DNA from: Streptococcus mitis
Lineage (GTDB): Bacteria > Bacillota > Bacilli > Lactobacillales > Streptococcaceae
Assembly: GCF_000722705.1 (NCBI RefSeq)
Contig: NZ_JPFW01000005.1
Location: 1-44,698, forward strand
Length of the DNA: 44,698 bases
Direction of reading: 5' to 3'
Shown in pieces: positions 44,410 to 44,698 of the stretch. Under the pieces are notes generated by a model. The model saw only the letters and a list, made by a program, of their open reading frames with translations, had not been told where the DNA came from and did not search any database. The stretch's first letter is position 1; each line of letters opens with the position of its first letter. The translations under genes were made by a program, and so were the position numbers.

Positions 44410-44698
44410 GGCTCTATAATATTTGTAGTGGGTAAATCCCCTATAGATATTATGGAGCCTATTTTTGTGTAGAAAAAAAGTCCCATATGACCTATAATGA
44501 AAAGCGACCAAACAACTCATTAGAAAGATTCATATGGAACAATTACATTTTATCACAAAACTACTCGATATCAAAGACCCAAATATCCAATTTATGGATA
44601 TCATCAATAGGGATACACACAAAGAAATCATCGCTAAACTGGATTATGAAGGCCCCATCTTGCCCTGATTGTAGAAGTCAAATGAAGAAATATGACTT
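44410..44698 (+). mobile_element. Second copy of the ISL3-family insertion sequence, partial (cut by window end)
   Basis: The same terminal sequence GGCTCTATAATATTTGTAG, the same leader hairpin and nearly the same transposase 5' region as the right end of the 1140-2540 element, but in the opposite orientation. Only the first 289 bp are in the window, so the far end and target duplication cannot be checked. Confidence 0.93.
44534..44698 (+). pseudogene. ISL3-family transposase, 5' part, frameshifted
   Basis: Starts MEQLHFITKLLDIKDPNI like the left copy, but an extra G in GAAGGCCCC (GAAGCCCC in the left copy) shifts the frame after residue 39 and gives a stop at 44666-44668 (44 residues). The original frame continues with CPDCRSQMKKYD to the window end. 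The lesion differs from that of the left copy. Confidence 0.9.

Overview
The window is a low-GC Gram-positive chromosome segment that looks like Streptococcus of the mitis/pneumoniae group. The support is the gene content and order: a tRNA array, birA, a fused choline-type proWX transporter, sczA-czcD, galR/galK/galT, xpt-pbuX, exoA, a trp operon behind T-boxes, a cclA-type prepilin peptidase, and ISL3-family insertion sequences. The species call rests on remembered gene order and protein similarity, not on a search.

Layout. Bases 1-1137 hold the end of a tRNA operon (one partial and twelve complete tRNAs) and its terminator. A frameshifted ISL3-type insertion sequence (1140-2540) sits in the T-run of that terminator, with a perfect 8-bp target duplication. 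Then come birA (minus), an orphan Wzy/O-antigen-ligase-like membrane protein, a MarR regulator with palindromic operators, a decayed NTF2-like gene, and the proV/proWX transporter. Next are the zinc regulator and exporter (sczA/czcD), the Leloir galactose genes (galR, galK, galT) and a hotdog thioesterase.

Bases 14219-20603 form an AT-rich defence island between the thioesterase and pbuX, the position where I recall pneumococci carrying DpnI/DpnII. It holds a minus-strand m5C methyltransferase. Divergent from it is a tightly packed four-gene plus-strand operon: a tandem-HTH controller, a restriction endonuclease with a predicted B3-like N-terminal domain and an MvaI/BcnI catalytic domain, a DUF4297/Cap4-like nuclease, and a small SMC/Rad50-like ATPase with a CxxC zinc-hook motif. 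The last two resemble a minimal Lamassu-type pair. Their translational coupling to a restriction-modification system is the most interesting feature of the window. Similar 15-bp direct repeats flank the island.

Bases 20616-32996 carry pbuX and xpt behind a purine riboswitch, a VOC protein and exoA (all minus). On the plus strand follow a CPBP protease-ArsR-SdpI operon with two matched operators, a DUF3290/DUF421 membrane pair, a heterodimeric ABC exporter, and an orphan undecaprenyl-phosphate sugar transferase with an aminotransferase (probably teichoic acid precursor synthesis). Bases 33000-41155 are tryptophan biosynthesis: a second trpB paralogue behind its own T-box, then another T-box and trpEGDCFBA. 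The right end has a prepilin peptidase converging on trpA, a GNAT acetyltransferase, and a minus-strand HAD-phosphatase/LacI-regulator operon with a perfect operator inside its promoter. Last come a tyrosine-recombinase remnant and a second, oppositely oriented, separately frameshifted copy of the left-end insertion sequence, cut by the window edge.
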